A DNA stretch of 64,000 nucleotides from Pseudomonas sp. VD-NE ins (GTDB lineage: Bacteria > Pseudomonadota > Gammaproteobacteria > Pseudomonadales > Pseudomonadaceae): contig NZ_CP134772.1 in assembly GCF_031882575.1 (NCBI RefSeq), positions 949,001 through 1,013,000 on the forward strand, given 5' to 3'. The notes under the pieces were generated by a model, which worked only from the letters and a program-made list of their open reading frames with translations, had not been told where the DNA came from and searched no databases. Every line of letters begins with the position of its first letter. The first letter of the stretch is position 1. The position numbers and the translations under genes were made by a program. Shown here piece by piece: positions 53,905 through 61,903 of this stretch.

Positions 53905-54097
53905 TTGACTGTTTAAATCTGTGTCAGATAACCAGAACCTTCCCACAATGTTTTCAGGTTGTCCGTCGGACGTCGGCTCTCTAGGCTCTGGTTGTCGCTG
54001 AATGTTCAGTGATCGGGTGTGAGAACCCGCCGAGCTTGAAACTAGCACCAGTAAGACCATAATTGCGGCCGGTTTATTAGCCGTCGCAATGCCTTAT

Positions 54098-54171
54098 GGC
54101 GGCTGTGTGCGGGCAGACTTCGGTCTGGCCGGTTTTCTGCTCACCGGTTTCTCACTCCGCACATAGCTGCC
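54098..54171 (+). ncRNA. Structured leader RNA, three-way junction
   Basis: GGCGGCTGTGTGCGG (54098-54112) pairs with CCGCACATAGCTGCC (54157-54171) in an unbroken 15-bp stem with two G-U pairs. Inside it are a 5-bp hairpin with a TTCG tetraloop (54114-54127) and a 5-bp hairpin CCGGT/ACCGG (54129-54147). A further hairpin CGGGT/ACCCG lies upstream at 54014-54029. The structure ends 20 to 56 bases before the downstream start codon. I recall similar leaders before related small genes in other pseudomonads but cannot verify that here. Confidence 0.55.
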
Positions 54172-54226
54172 ACCCTTTGCCACGTGAGAAATGGCCAAGG
54201 GCGGCTCGAATGACGAGCAGATTTTC

Positions 54227-54592
54227 ATGAAAGATAAAATTGTCCCCGATCCACCTATCGATCCCACATCCCCACTCGAAGACGCCATCCGCGCCGACGA
54301 CCAGATCAAAACCCGCGAAGCCATCAAGCGCGCCCTGGATTTCTACCTCAGCCCTGACCCGGTCAAGCCCCGGCAGCCCAGCACGATGTTCCTGATCCAG
54401 CCGAATATCGACACCGAAAGCCTGCTGGCCCATGCCTGTGAGTCACTGGCGTCGGCGAACACGTTAACCGGTAACTTTGCCGATCAGTTGGGCCGGCCTG
54501 AGCGCAATACGGCGTTGGCGATTCAGCAGATCATCATGCTGGCCGAGTTGGCGGTGAACCGGGCGCTGGATCGGGTTGATCCGCAGAGCTGA
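54227..54592 (+). CDS. Small DUF6124-like protein
   Basis: The 121-residue protein starts MKDKIVPDPPIDPTSP. A Pro-rich N-terminus leads into helices: REAIKRALDFYL, then DTESLLAHACESLASAN and NTALAIQQIIMLAELAVNRALD. This resembles the Pseudomonas families DUF6124 and DUF3077, which have no known function. An alternative start at 54191 adds 12 residues (MAKGGSNDEQIF); neither start has a strong ribosome site, and the leader structure above may control access. No signal peptide. It is monocistronic and followed by REPs. Confidence 0.7.
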   Translation: MKDKIVPDPPIDPTSPLEDAIRADDQIKTREAIKRALDFYLSPDPVKPRQPSTMFLIQPNIDTESLLAHACESLASANTLTGNFADQLGRPERNTALAIQQIIMLAELAVNRALDRVDPQS

Positions 54593-54608
54593 GACCGCGT
54601 TATCGTTC

Positions 54609-54673
54609 ATCGCGAGCGGGCTCGCTCCCACATTGGAATGCGTCCAACCTGTGGGAGCGAGCCTGCTCGCGAA
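54609..54673. repeat. REP pair in tail-to-tail orientation
   Basis: Two REP units face outward (cgcgagcgggctcgctcccaca ... tgtgggagcgagcctgctcg), opposite to the five head-to-head doublets elsewhere in the window. The left unit carries one base change (gcgggct for gcaggct). Confidence 0.85.
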
Positions 54674-54705
54674 GGCGGCGGATCGTTCGCTACAAATCCC
54701 GGGCA

Positions 54706-54745
54706 CAAAAAAACCGCCGACCCTTCACCGATCGGCGGCTTTTTA
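54706..54745 (-). terminator. Terminator after the SIMPL-domain gene
   Basis: CCGCCGA/TCGGCGG forms a stem flanked by seven A on the plus side and five T on the other, so it works in both directions. It lies 17 bases after the stop. Confidence 0.82.
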
Positions 54746-54761
54746 TTCAGCCCAGATCAAA

Positions 54762-55478
54762 TCACTGCATCAACACTTCAATCGAGCCATCCGCCGTCAT
54801 GCTGACCTGGCTGGTGCCGGCTTCAACTTCCGGGGTCACCGGCGCTGAATCCATTGCCGCCGCTTTCATCATCATCGGTGCGCGCAGGTACGGTTGTGGA
54901 TAACCGTTGCTGTTGAGGTTCAGGTTGACGATTTTGTAGCCCTTGCCGCCCAGTGCATCGGTGGCCAGTTGGGCGCGGGCCTTGAAGGCGGTCACGGCTT
55001 CTTTGAGCAACTGGTCTTCACTGGATTTGCGGGTCGGGTCGGCGATGGCGAAGTCCATGCCGCCCATTTTCAGATCGCCCAGCAGTTCGCCGGTGAGTTT
55101 GGACAGGGCGGCGAAGTCGGAGCTTTCCAGGCGCAATTCGGCGCGTTCACGCCAGCCGGTGATCTTCTGGCCTTTGGTGTCGTAGATCGGGTAGCTGTTG
55201 CGGCTACCCTGGCGCAGGGTGATGTCTTTGACTTGCTTGGCCTGGGCCAGGGCCTTGTTCATGGTGGTGCTGATGTCGGCGGCCAGTTTGGCCGGGTCGG
55301 TGTTTTGTTCTTCGGTGTAGAGGGTGACGATCATCAGGTCGCGGGCGACTTCCGTGCTGACTTCGGCGCGCAGGGAAATCTGGTTGTAGTGCAGCTCATC
55401 GGCGGCCAGGGCCGGAAGGCTGGCGATGCTGCCGACGGTCAGGGCGAGAAGGGCGGCGCTGCGGCGAAATGTGTGCAT
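54762..55478 (-). CDS. SIMPL (DUF541) domain periplasmic protein
   Basis: The 238-residue protein has a signal peptide (MHTFRRSAALLALTVGSIASLPALA) and a DUF541/SIMPL domain: ISLRAEVSTEVARDLMIVTLYTEEQ, GWRERAELRLESSDFAALSKLTGEL and KARAQLATDALGGKGYKIVNL. Relatives include the E. coli oxidative-stress protein YggE. The start at 55478 follows AAGGAG. It is divergent from roxS; from memory PA4495 holds the same position next to roxSR. The precise function is unknown. Confidence 0.9.
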   Translation of the reverse strand: MHTFRRSAALLALTVGSIASLPALAADELHYNQISLRAEVSTEVARDLMIVTLYTEEQNTDPAKLAADISTTMNKALAQAKQVKDITLRQGSRNSYPIYDTKGQKITGWRERAELRLESSDFAALSKLTGELLGDLKMGGMDFAIADPTRKSSEDQLLKEAVTAFKARAQLATDALGGKGYKIVNLNLNSNGYPQPYLRAPMMMKAAAMDSAPVTPEVEAGTSQVSMTADGSIEVLMQ

Positions 55479-55544
55479 GAAAGCTCCTTGATGAGGGCGC
55501 AGGTGATGGTTCGGGGGCCTGCGTGAAACCATCAGACTCTATAA

Positions 55545-55620
55545 AGCAGCTTCAAGTTGCAAGCGTCGAGCTGCAAGCTAAAAGCTTTTACTTATAGCTT
55601 GCAGCTCGAAACTTGCAGCT
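55545..55620. repeat. Palindromic intergenic repeat (gcaagctgcaag family), copy 2
   Basis: Arms cagcttcaagttgcaagc and gcttgcagctcgaaacttg face each other. It is related to 4544-4620. Here it lies between divergent genes, so it is not a terminator of either. Confidence 0.6.
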
Positions 55621-55716
55621 TTGTGCAGTGTGGTCGTTTGCCGCACTTTCGCCTCTCAAGCCCGCGGCTTGGTTATACTCCGTGCGATCCGCCTGGAGCG
55701 CTCATCAGGAGAGCTC

Positions 55717-56979
55717 ATGCTCGCCCCCGTACAACTGACATCCGCCACTCGCCAGAACCTCTGGCGGCTGACTTTCATCCGCACCTTGGTGCTTGGCGCG
55801 CAGGCCGGTTCCGTGGGCCTGGCCTACTGGCTGCAACTGCTGCCGTTGCCGTGGGTGCAACTGGCGATGACCCTCGGCTGCTCGACGCTGCTCTGCGTGT
55901 TCACCGCCGTGCGTTTGCGCACTTCGTGGCCGGTGACCGAACTCGAGTATGCGTTGCAACTGGCCTGTGATCTGGTGATTCACAGTGCGCTGCTGTACTT
56001 CTCCGGTGGTTCGACCAACCCGTTTGTTTCCTATTATCTGGTGCCGCTGACCATCGCCGCTGTGACGCTGCCGTGGCGCTATTCGGTGATCCTGTCCGGC
56101 ATCGCGCTGGCGCTGTACACGGTGATGCTGACGCGTTTCTATCCGCTGGAAACCCTGCCGGTCGCTCGCGAGAACCTGCAGATCTACGGCATGTGGCTGA
56201 GCTTCGCCCTGGCCGCTGCGGTGATCACCTTCTTTGCGGCACGCATGGCCGAAGAGTTGCGCCGTCAGGAAGAATTGCGCGCGATCCGCCGCGAAGAAGG
56301 CCTGCGCGATCAGCAATTGCTGGCCGTCGCCACCCAGGCCGCTGGCGCTGCCCATGAACTGGGTACGCCGCTGGCAACCATGAGCGTATTGCTCAAGGAA
56401 ATGCAGCAAGATCATCCCGATCCGATGCTGCAGGACGATCTGAAAGTGCTGCAGGATCAAGTCAAACTCTGCAAAGAGACCTTGCAGCAACTGGTCCGTG
56501 CCGCCGAGGCCAATCGTCGTCTGGCCGTGGAGATGCAGGACGTCACCGACTGGCTCGACGAAGCGTTGAACCGCTGGCACCTGATGCGTCCGGAGGCCAG
56601 TTATCGCTTCCACCGTCTCGGCCAAGGCACGGTGCCGCGAATGGCGCCGCCGCCGGACCTGACTCAGGCGCTGTTGAATCTGCTCAACAATGCCGCCGAC
56701 GCCTGCCCGGAAAATCTCAAAGTGACCCTGGACTGGGACGTCGAGAACCTGACCATCAGTATTCGTGACCACGGCGCCGGTGTGCCGCTGGCCATCGCCG
56801 AGCAGATCGGCAAACCGTTTTTTACCACCAAGGGCAAAGGTTTCGGCCTGGGCCTGTTTTTGAGCAAGGCCAGCGTGACACGCGCCGGCGGTTCAGTGAA
56901 ACTCTATAGTCATGAGGAAGGCGGCACGCTCACCGAGCTGCGCCTGCCCCACGGCGCCCGAGGAGACCAACATGAGTGA
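55717..56979 (+). CDS. roxS: Redox-sensing histidine kinase RoxS (RegB/PrrB family)
   Basis: The 420-residue membrane kinase has six hydrophobic helices (about 20-175) with the quinone-interaction heptad GGSTNPF at 97-103. The phosphoacceptor is His213 in AAHELGTPLATM. The ATPase part shows LLNLLNNAADACPE, DHGAGV and GKGFGLGLFLSKA. Cys252 (VKLCKET) lies 39 residues after the His, matching the redox-active Cys265 of RegB (40 after His225). It senses the respiratory redox state and signals to RoxR. The start at 55717 follows AGGAG. The stop overlaps roxR by eight bases. Confidence 0.95.
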   Translation: MLAPVQLTSATRQNLWRLTFIRTLVLGAQAGSVGLAYWLQLLPLPWVQLAMTLGCSTLLCVFTAVRLRTSWPVTELEYALQLACDLVIHSALLYFSGGSTNPFVSYYLVPLTIAAVTLPWRYSVILSGIALALYTVMLTRFYPLETLPVARENLQIYGMWLSFALAAAVITFFAARMAEELRRQEELRAIRREEGLRDQQLLAVATQAAGAAHELGTPLATMSVLLKEMQQDHPDPMLQDDLKVLQDQVKLCKETLQQLVRAAEANRRLAVEMQDVTDWLDEALNRWHLMRPEASYRFHRLGQGTVPRMAPPPDLTQALLNLLNNAADACPENLKVTLDWDVENLTISIRDHGAGVPLAIAEQIGKPFFTTKGKGFGLGLFLSKASVTRAGGSVKLYSHEEGGTLTELRLPHGARGDQHE

Positions 56980-57532
56980 CGAAATCCAAGTCGAAGGCGA
57001 AGAACTGCCGCATTTGCTGCTGGTCGACGACGACGCGACCTTCACCCGAGTCATGGCCCGTGCCATGGCTCGCCGTGGCTTTCGCGTCAGCACCGCCGGT
57101 TCCGCCGAAGAAGGCCTGACCATCGCCCAGGCCGATCTGCCTGATTACGCCGCGCTCGACCTGAAAATGGACGGCGACTCCGGTCTGGTGCTGCTGCCCA
57201 AACTGCTGGAGCTGGACCCGGAAATGCGCGTGGTGATCCTCACCGGTTATTCGAGCATTGCCACTGCGGTCGAAGCGATCAAGCGCGGCGCCTGCAACTA
57301 CCTGTGCAAACCCGCCGACGCTGACGACGTACTGGCTGCGTTGCTGTCCGAACACGCCGACCTCGACAGTCTGGTGCCGGAAAACCCGATGTCGGTTGAC
57401 CGCCTGCAATGGGAGCACATCCAGCGTGTGCTCACCGAGCACGAAGGCAACATCTCCGCCACTGCCCGCGCCTTGGGCATGCACCGCCGCACCCTGCAGC
57501 GCAAACTGCAGAAGCGCCCGGTTCGTCGCTGA
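56972..57532 (+). CDS. roxR: Redox response regulator RoxR (RegA/PrrA family)
   Basis: The 186-residue regulator has a receiver domain (about 10-125) with phosphoacceptor Asp63 in ALDLKMDGDSG, an acidic DDD pocket at 19-21, and the family's Lys in YLCKPAD. A Fis-type helix-turn-helix (GNISATARALGMHRRTLQRKL) lies at the end. In pseudomonads it controls terminal oxidases such as the cyanide-insensitive oxidase. The start at 56972 follows CGAGGAG. A strong hairpin follows. Confidence 0.96.
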   Translation: MSDEIQVEGEELPHLLLVDDDATFTRVMARAMARRGFRVSTAGSAEEGLTIAQADLPDYAALDLKMDGDSGLVLLPKLLELDPEMRVVILTGYSSIATAVEAIKRGACNYLCKPADADDVLAALLSEHADLDSLVPENPMSVDRLQWEHIQRVLTEHEGNISATARALGMHRRTLQRKLQKRPVRR

Positions 57533-57570
57533 ACCTGCGCTGAACGACTATCGCCAGCCCTCGCGATAAA

Positions 57571-57610
57571 ACGCACCGATCATCTATGATCGGTGCGTGT
57601 CTGTTCTTTT
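57571..57610 (+). terminator. Terminator of roxSR
   Basis: ACGCACCGATCAT pairs perfectly with ATGATCGGTGCGT across a two-base loop, followed by a T-rich stretch. It lies 38 bases after roxR. Confidence 0.8.
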
Positions 57611-57628
57611 CTATATCGAGCCTTTTCC

Positions 57629-59356
57629 ATGAATCAGAACGCTGAATACTCCGCGGTCAACGATGCCGTGCGCGGGCAATTTTTTCGCAAAGTGTGGGCG
57701 ATGATCACGCCTTATTGGCGCAGTGAGGAGAAGGTCAAGGCCTGGACGCTGCTGATTGCAGTGATCGCACTCTCGCTGGTCAGCGTGGGCATCTCGGTGT
57801 GGTTCAACACTTGGTACAAGGATTTTTACAACGCGCTGCAAAAGAAGGATGAAGCGGCGTTCTGGAATCTGATTCTGTACTTTTGTGTAATCGCGGCCGT
57901 GGCGATTGTCGGTGCCGTGTACAGACAATATCTGACGCAGATGCTGACGATTCGCTGGCGGGCCTGGCTCACCGAAAAGCATTTCTCGCGTTGGCTTGCC
58001 GACAAGAATTACTACCAGCTGGAGCAGGGCGGTTACACCGATAACCCGGACCAGCGGATTTCCGAAGACCTCAACAACTTCACCTCCAACACCCTCGAAC
58101 TGGGTATCGGGCTGCTGCGCAATATCGTCAGTCTGGTGTCATTCTCGATCATTCTCTGGGGCGTGTCGGGCAGCATCGAACTTTATGGCATCACCATTCC
58201 CGGCTACATGTTCTGGTGTGTGCTGGTGTATGCGGTGGTTGGCAGTTGGCTGACGCATTTGATTGGTCGTCGCTTGATCGGTCTGAACAACCAACAACAA
58301 CGTTTCGAAGCCGACCTGCGTTTTTCCATGGTGCGGATTCGCGAGAATGCCGAAAGCATTGCGTTGTACAACGGAGAGCCGAACGAAAATCGTCGTCTGA
58401 GCGCCCGCTTCGGCAATGTCTGGCACAACTTCTGGGACATCATGAAAGTGTCCAAGCGCCTGACATTCTTCACCGCCGGTTACAGCCAGGCAGCGATCAT
58501 TTTCCCGTTCATCGTGGCTTCGCCGCGTTACCTTGCCGGCAAGATCGAGCTGGGTGAGCTGATGCAGATCAGCTCGGCATTCGGCAACGTCCAGGAAAGT
58601 TTTAGCTGGTTCATCAGTGCGTACCAGAGCCTCGCTTCCTGGCGCGCCACCTGTGATCGTCTGCTGAGTTTCCGTCAGGCCATGACCGACAACGAAGAGC
58701 GCATCCCGGCGATCGATGTGCAGAATCAGGGCAGCGAATTGAAGGTGCACAACCTCGGTCTGGATCTGGCCGACGGTCGTCATCTGCTGACCAATGCCGA
58801 CATGACTGTGGAACCGGGTGAGCGGGTGATGATCAGCGGCCGCTCCGGCAGCGGCAAGTCGACGCTGCTGCGGGCGATGGGACATTTGTGGCCGGCAGGG
58901 CACGGCAACATCCGATTGCCGGCGGCGCGTTATCTGTTCCTGCCGCAAAAGCCGTATCTGCCGATCGGCACTCTGCGCGAGGCATTGAGTTATCCACAAC
59001 CGGCTGACACCTACGCGTCGGAGCGTTATGCACAAGTGCTGGAAATCTGCCGCTTGCCGCATCTGGTCGCGCGGCTGGACGAGGCCAATCACTGGCAACG
59101 CATGCTCTCGCCGGGCGAGCAGCAACGTTTGGCCTTCGCTCGCGCAATGCTTTACGCGCCGCAATGGCTGTACATGGACGAAGCGACTTCAGCGATGGAC
59201 GAGGAAGACGAAGCGACGCTGTATCAGGCACTGATCGATCAGTTGCCGGGGTTGAGCATTGTCAGCGTCGGCCATCGCAGCAGTCTGAAACGCTTCCATC
59301 CACGGCACGTGCGGATCGACAGCGGCCATTTGGTTGAACAAACCGTGACTGCCTGA
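57629..59356 (+). CDS. SbmA/YddA-type ABC transporter (ABC_membrane_2 plus ATPase)
   Basis: The 575-residue half-transporter has an N-terminal membrane domain (about 30-330) of the SbmA/BacA/ABCD class: VWFNTWYKDFYNALQKKDE, YYQLEQGGYTDNPDQRISEDL and FEADLRFSMVRIRENAESIA. The ATPase part has GRSGSGKSTLLRAMGHLWPAG, LSPGEQQRLAFARAML, LYMDEATSAMDEEDE and VGHRSS. Relatives include YddA and vitamin B12/BacA-like transporters; the substrate is unknown. The start at 57629 gives the usual N-terminus. It is monocistronic, with a hairpin after the stop. Confidence 0.92.
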   Translation: MNQNAEYSAVNDAVRGQFFRKVWAMITPYWRSEEKVKAWTLLIAVIALSLVSVGISVWFNTWYKDFYNALQKKDEAAFWNLILYFCVIAAVAIVGAVYRQYLTQMLTIRWRAWLTEKHFSRWLADKNYYQLEQGGYTDNPDQRISEDLNNFTSNTLELGIGLLRNIVSLVSFSIILWGVSGSIELYGITIPGYMFWCVLVYAVVGSWLTHLIGRRLIGLNNQQQRFEADLRFSMVRIRENAESIALYNGEPNENRRLSARFGNVWHNFWDIMKVSKRLTFFTAGYSQAAIIFPFIVASPRYLAGKIELGELMQISSAFGNVQESFSWFISAYQSLASWRATCDRLLSFRQAMTDNEERIPAIDVQNQGSELKVHNLGLDLADGRHLLTNADMTVEPGERVMISGRSGSGKSTLLRAMGHLWPAGHGNIRLPAARYLFLPQKPYLPIGTLREALSYPQPADTYASERYAQVLEICRLPHLVARLDEANHWQRMLSPGEQQRLAFARAMLYAPQWLYMDEATSAMDEEDEATLYQALIDQLPGLSIVSVGHRSSLKRFHPRHVRIDSGHLVEQTVTA

Positions 59357-59371
59357 TCAATACACATCTCA

Positions 59372-59399
59372 TGTGGGAGCTGGCAAGCCAGCTCCCACA
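59372..59399. terminator. Perfect palindromic hairpin after the ABC gene
   Basis: tgtgggagctgg pairs with ccagctcccaca across four bases, followed by ggttttg. It resembles a single shortened REP unit and may end the transcript. Confidence 0.6.
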
Positions 59400-59420
59400 G
59401 GTTTTGTATGGAAATGGAAA

Positions 59421-59432
59421 GTGATCGTACAA
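59421..59432. promoter_or_regulatory. Half-operator upstream of the FadR-type regulator
   Basis: GTGATCGTACAA reads TTGTACGATCAC on the other strand, matching 11 of 12 bases of TTGTACGATGAC in the kdgD operator (60841-60852). It lies 45 bases before the regulator start and suggests autoregulation. Confidence 0.45.
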
Positions 59433-59476
59433 CCCGCTTGAGCTATGATGCCCACAAGCCGAATTTTCGAGACTAG

Positions 59477-60235
59477 ATGCACACCATGGAAAACCTGATT
59501 GACACCCCGCGCCTCCCACGTAAGCGCCGCAGCCTGGCCCAGGAACTGGTGACGGTGCTGAGCGAGCAGATCCGCGATGGCCTGCTCAAGCGCGGTGACA
59601 AACTGCCTACCGAGTCGGCAATCATGGAAGCCCATGGCGTCAGCCGCACCGTGGTGCGCGAGGCGATTTCCCGTTTGCAGGCTGCCGGCCAGGTGGAAAC
59701 ACGCCATGGCATCGGCACTTTCGTACTCGACACGCCAAGCCCGAGCGGTTTCCGTATCGACCCGGCCACCGTCGTCACCCTGCGTGACGTACTGGCCATC
59801 CTTGAATTGCGCATCAGCCTCGAAGTCGAGTCTGCCGGCCTTGCTGCACAACGCCGCAGCGCCGAGCAACTGGCAACCATGCGCGCCGCCCTCGATGCGC
59901 TCAACGAAAGCGCCGCCCACGCCAGCGATGCTGTGGCTTCGGACTTCGCCTTCCACCTGGAAATCGCGCTGTCCACTGGCAACCGCTACTTCACCGACAT
60001 CATGACCCACTTGGGCACCAGCATCATTCCGCGTACGCGGCTGAACTCGGCGCGACTGGCCCATGATGATCAGCAGCACTACATGAGCCGCCTGAGCCGT
60101 GAGCACGAAGAAATCTACGACGCGATTGCCCGTCAGGATTCCGATGCAGCGCGTGCCGCGATGCGGCTGCACCTGACCAACAGTCGTGAAAGACTGCGCC
60201 AGGCCCATGAAGAGGCGCAGGCGCAGCGGGGTTAA
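59477..60235 (+). CDS. FadR-family (GntR) regulator of the glucarate/galactarate genes
   Basis: The 252-residue protein has an N-terminal winged helix-turn-helix (LSEQIRDGLLKRGDKLPTES, VSRTVVREAISRLQAAGQV, HGIGTFVLD) and a C-terminal FCD domain with metal-binding His and Asp residues (FHLEIALSTGN, SREHEEIYDAIA, RLHLTN). FCD regulators bind sugar acids or other carboxylates. Its position before kdgD and the shared operator element point to control of that pathway; repressor or activator is not known. A start nine bases later (59486) is possible, and neither has a strong ribosome site. Confidence 0.9.
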   Translation: MHTMENLIDTPRLPRKRRSLAQELVTVLSEQIRDGLLKRGDKLPTESAIMEAHGVSRTVVREAISRLQAAGQVETRHGIGTFVLDTPSPSGFRIDPATVVTLRDVLAILELRISLEVESAGLAAQRRSAEQLATMRAALDALNESAAHASDAVASDFAFHLEIALSTGNRYFTDIMTHLGTSIIPRTRLNSARLAHDDQQHYMSRLSREHEEIYDAIARQDSDAARAAMRLHLTNSRERLRQAHEEAQAQRG

Positions 60236-60239
60236 GTCA

Positions 60240-60620
60240 TCAAGCCTCGATCCGCAACGTCAACGCGAGCGAAGACGGCTCCATGCTCGACTCATCGCAA
60301 AACTTGTAGCGCAGTTCAACGTCCGTATTCAGATACGGACGCAGCACCTCTTTAGGCAACTGCAATTCGATCCCCGTCAGTTTCTCCATCTCGTCTTCAG
60401 CGTCGTCCCAAGTACCCGTGTCGACTTCTTCGCCCGCCCAATCGGGTTGCTCAGGGTCGTTGCCGAGAATGGCGTAGACGCTCCAGTTCGCCGCAAAATC
60501 GCTGGAGTCCGGGACTTGTACGATCAATATATCGGGCAGCTGCGATAGCTGAAGAGTGAGGGTGTCGGAGGACGAAGCGGCAATGTGTGAAAGGGTCGGG
60601 GCAGTGTAACAGGTGGACAT
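60240..60620 (-). CDS. Hypothetical acidic protein
   Basis: The 126-residue protein starts MSTCYTAPTLSHIAA after AAGGAAACC. It is acidic with a beta-like second half (DVELRYKFCDESSMEPSSLALTLRIEA) and no signal peptide or membrane helix. The tail resembles small beta-sandwich proteins seen as additions to surface or toxin proteins, but I recognise no family. It is inserted between the regulator and kdgD in the opposite direction, with its stop five bases from the regulator's stop. Confidence 0.7.
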   Translation of the reverse strand: MSTCYTAPTLSHIAASSSDTLTLQLSQLPDILIVQVPDSSDFAANWSVYAILGNDPEQPDWAGEEVDTGTWDDAEDEMEKLTGIELQLPKEVLRPYLNTDVELRYKFCDESSMEPSSLALTLRIEA

Positions 60621-60821
60621 TTCGGTTTCCTTCGAGTGGTCCGCCACGATCCTTCGTGGCAGTCGTCGCACCTTACCCGGCGTTTGTCCAACGCTCAGTA
60701 AACGAATCTTGACCAGACATTTCCGCGCTAAAACCCTTTAAACACGGGCTTTTGCGACGCGTCCTGGCAAGCCTTAAACAGTTTTGTCCGACAAAAAAAC
60801 ACCCACAACGATGAAATGCAG

Positions 60822-60849
60822 TTGACGGTTATTATTTAAGTTGTACGAT
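60822..60849 (+). promoter_or_regulatory. kdgD promoter
   Basis: TTGACG (60822-60827), 16 bases, TACGAT (60844-60849) form a good sigma-70 promoter 68 bases before the kdgD start. Confidence 0.65.
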
Positions 60850-60861
60850 GACCTACAACTT
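60838..60861. promoter_or_regulatory. Palindromic operator over the kdgD promoter
   Basis: AAGTTGTA (60838-60845), eight bases, TACAACTT (60854-60861) is a perfect inverted repeat that covers the -10 box and the expected start point. Binding there would block transcription, so a repressor, most likely the FadR-type protein, is inferred. Confidence 0.7.
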
Positions 60862-60916
60862 CAGCGAAGGCTGAACGGACCAATCACAAAAACGTTGCTA
60901 CCAGGGTGTTCGAATA

Positions 60917-61828
60917 ATGAATCCACAAGAACTGAAGTCCATCCTCTCTGCCGGCCTGCTGTCTTTCCCGGTGACCGATTTCAACGCGCAGGGCGATTTC
61001 AACCGCGCGGGCTACATCAAACGCCTGGAATGGCTGGCTCCGTATGGCGCTTCAGCCTTGTTCGCCGCCGGCGGCACCGGTGAGTTCTTCTCCCTGGCCG
61101 CCAGCGAATACTCGGAAATCATCAAGACTGCCGTCGACACCTGCGAAACCAGCGTGCCGATTCTGGCCGGCGTCGGCGGTTCGACCCGTCAGGCCATCGA
61201 ATACGCTCAGGAAGCCGAGCGTCTGGGCGCCAAAGGTCTGTTGCTGCTGCCGCACTACCTGACCGAAGCGAGCCAGGACGGTGTTGCCGCTCACGTTGAA
61301 GCCGTGTGTAAATCGGTCAACATTGGCGTGGTCGTTTACAACCGCAACGTTTGCCGCTTGACCGCGCCGCTGCTGGAACGTCTGGCCGAGCGCTGCCCGA
61401 ACCTGATCGGTTACAAGGATGGTCTGGGCGATATCGAGTTGATGGTGTCGATCCGTCGCCGCCTCGGTGATCGCTTCAGCTACCTGGGTGGTCTGCCGAC
61501 CGCCGAAGTCTATGCCGCTGCCTACAAGGCGCTGGGCGTGCCGGTCTACTCTTCGGCGGTGTTCAACTTCATCCCGAAAACCGCGATGGACTTCTACCAC
61601 GCGATCGCCCGTGAAGATCACACCACCGTCGGCAAGATCATCGACGACTTCTTCCTGCCGTACCTCGACATCCGCAACCGCAAGGCCGGTTACGCCGTGA
61701 GCATCGTCAAGGCAGGCGCGAAAATCGCTGGCTATGACGCAGGCCCGGTGCGGGCGCCGCTGACCGACCTGACCGGTGAAGAGTACGAAATGCTCGCCGC
61801 GCTGATCGACAAGCAAGGTGCGCAGTAA
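60917..61828 (+). CDS. kdgD: 5-dehydro-4-deoxyglucarate dehydratase
   Basis: KdgD dehydrates and decarboxylates 5-keto-4-deoxyglucarate to 2,5-dioxopentanoate (ketoglutarate semialdehyde). The 303-residue DHDPS-like TIM barrel has [16 protein letters not shown], the GGTGEFFSL phosphate/carboxylate loop, [11 protein letters not shown] with the proton-relay Tyr, and the Schiff-base Lys in [10 protein letters not shown]. The start at 60917 is spaced 68 bases from the promoter. A terminator follows the stop, then the dehydrogenase. Confidence 0.95.
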   Translation: MNPQELKSILSAGLLSFPVTDFNAQGDFNRAGYIKRLEWLAPYGASALFAAGGTGEFFSLAASEYSEIIKTAVDTCETSVPILAGVGGSTRQAIEYAQEAERLGAKGLLLLPHYLTEASQDGVAAHVEAVCKSVNIGVVVYNRNVCRLTAPLLERLAERCPNLIGYKDGLGDIELMVSIRRRLGDRFSYLGGLPTAEVYAAAYKALGVPVYSSAVFNFIPKTAMDFYHAIAREDHTTVGKIIDDFFLPYLDIRNRKAGYAVSIVKAGAKIAGYDAGPVRAPLTDLTGEEYEMLAALIDKQGAQ

Positions 61829-61845
61829 CACCCGACAAAAACGCG

Positions 61846-61870
61846 GCCGCTGAGTAATCAGCGGCTTTTT
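61846..61870 (+). terminator. Intrinsic terminator between kdgD and the dehydrogenase
   Basis: GCCGCTGA pairs with TCAGCGGC across four bases, followed by TTTTT. It sits inside the presumed operon, 17 bases after kdgD and 33 bases before the next start, so it would lower downstream expression. Confidence 0.78.
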
Positions 61871-61903
61871 GCGTAAAGGCTTTTAGTTTTGAGGGCTGCC
61901 CCT

